DNA from: a bacterium
GTDB lineage: Bacteria > Patescibacteriota > Doudnabacteria > UBA920 > 2-01-FULL-46-14
Length of the DNA stretch: 42,654 nt
Assembly: GCA_030700065.1 (NCBI GenBank)
Contig: JAUYKH010000015.1
Span: 1-42,654 of the forward strand
Direction of reading: 5' to 3'
The notes under the pieces were generated by a model. The model ran no database searches. It was not told the origin of the DNA and was given only the letters and a program-made list of their open reading frames with translations. Below, in pieces: positions 42,616 to 42,654 of this stretch. The stretch's first letter is position 1; each line of letters opens with the position of its first letter. A program made the translations under genes and the position numbers.

Positions 42616-42654
42616 TTTGGTTGTCAACTTTTCCAGTCCGAAATGACCAATTTC

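Noticed and set aside
1-42654. CRISPR array, prophage or BGC
   Set aside because: No regularly spaced identical repeats, no phage structural genes and no NRPS/PKS/RiPP signatures were seen.

Overview
The window looks like a chromosomal segment of a streamlined bacterium. Its gene content and style suggest a Patescibacteria/CPR lineage: no rpmD/L30 between rpsE and rplO, an archaeal-type short AspRS, an orphan tyrA, and many ATGA overlaps. The taxonomy is an inference. From left to right it carries: a truncated PfkB kinase, HIT and RmlC-like genes; a degenerate HtrA-like protein; lgt; aspS; ebsC/ybaK; scpAB; a sugar cluster (ROK kinase, membrane-anchored GH-A glycosidase, EamA transporter, GH1); tRNA-Glu(CTC) followed by a small repeat-bounded island with a DUF4258/DUF2283 pair; a mini-dcw locus (mraZ-ftsL-ftsI-murF); dinB; lexA; map-cmk-adk-secY; a long S10/spc ribosomal-protein cluster ending in tuf; pcm; tyrA; tRNA-Pro(GGG) with a GIY-YIG gene abutting it; parB; an HD hydrolase; and a secreted matrixin-like protease. 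The most interesting signals are non-coding. (1) Upstream of tyrA are two tandem leader-peptide attenuators. Each encodes a tiny peptide with a Tyr-Tyr-Tyr run, followed by mutually exclusive antiterminator and terminator helices. (2) A terminator/antiterminator switch lies between rpsJ and rplC. (3) A promoter-driven, highly structured RNA candidate lies downstream of parB. (4) A 39-aa acidic microprotein has its own promoter and a leader able to sequester its Shine-Dalgarno. (5) Two GIY-YIG ORFs sit in duplicated or inverted-repeat contexts, one inside the mraZ 5' UTR and one against a tRNA with a duplicated tRNA 5' half. All calls come from reading the sequence; no searches were run.
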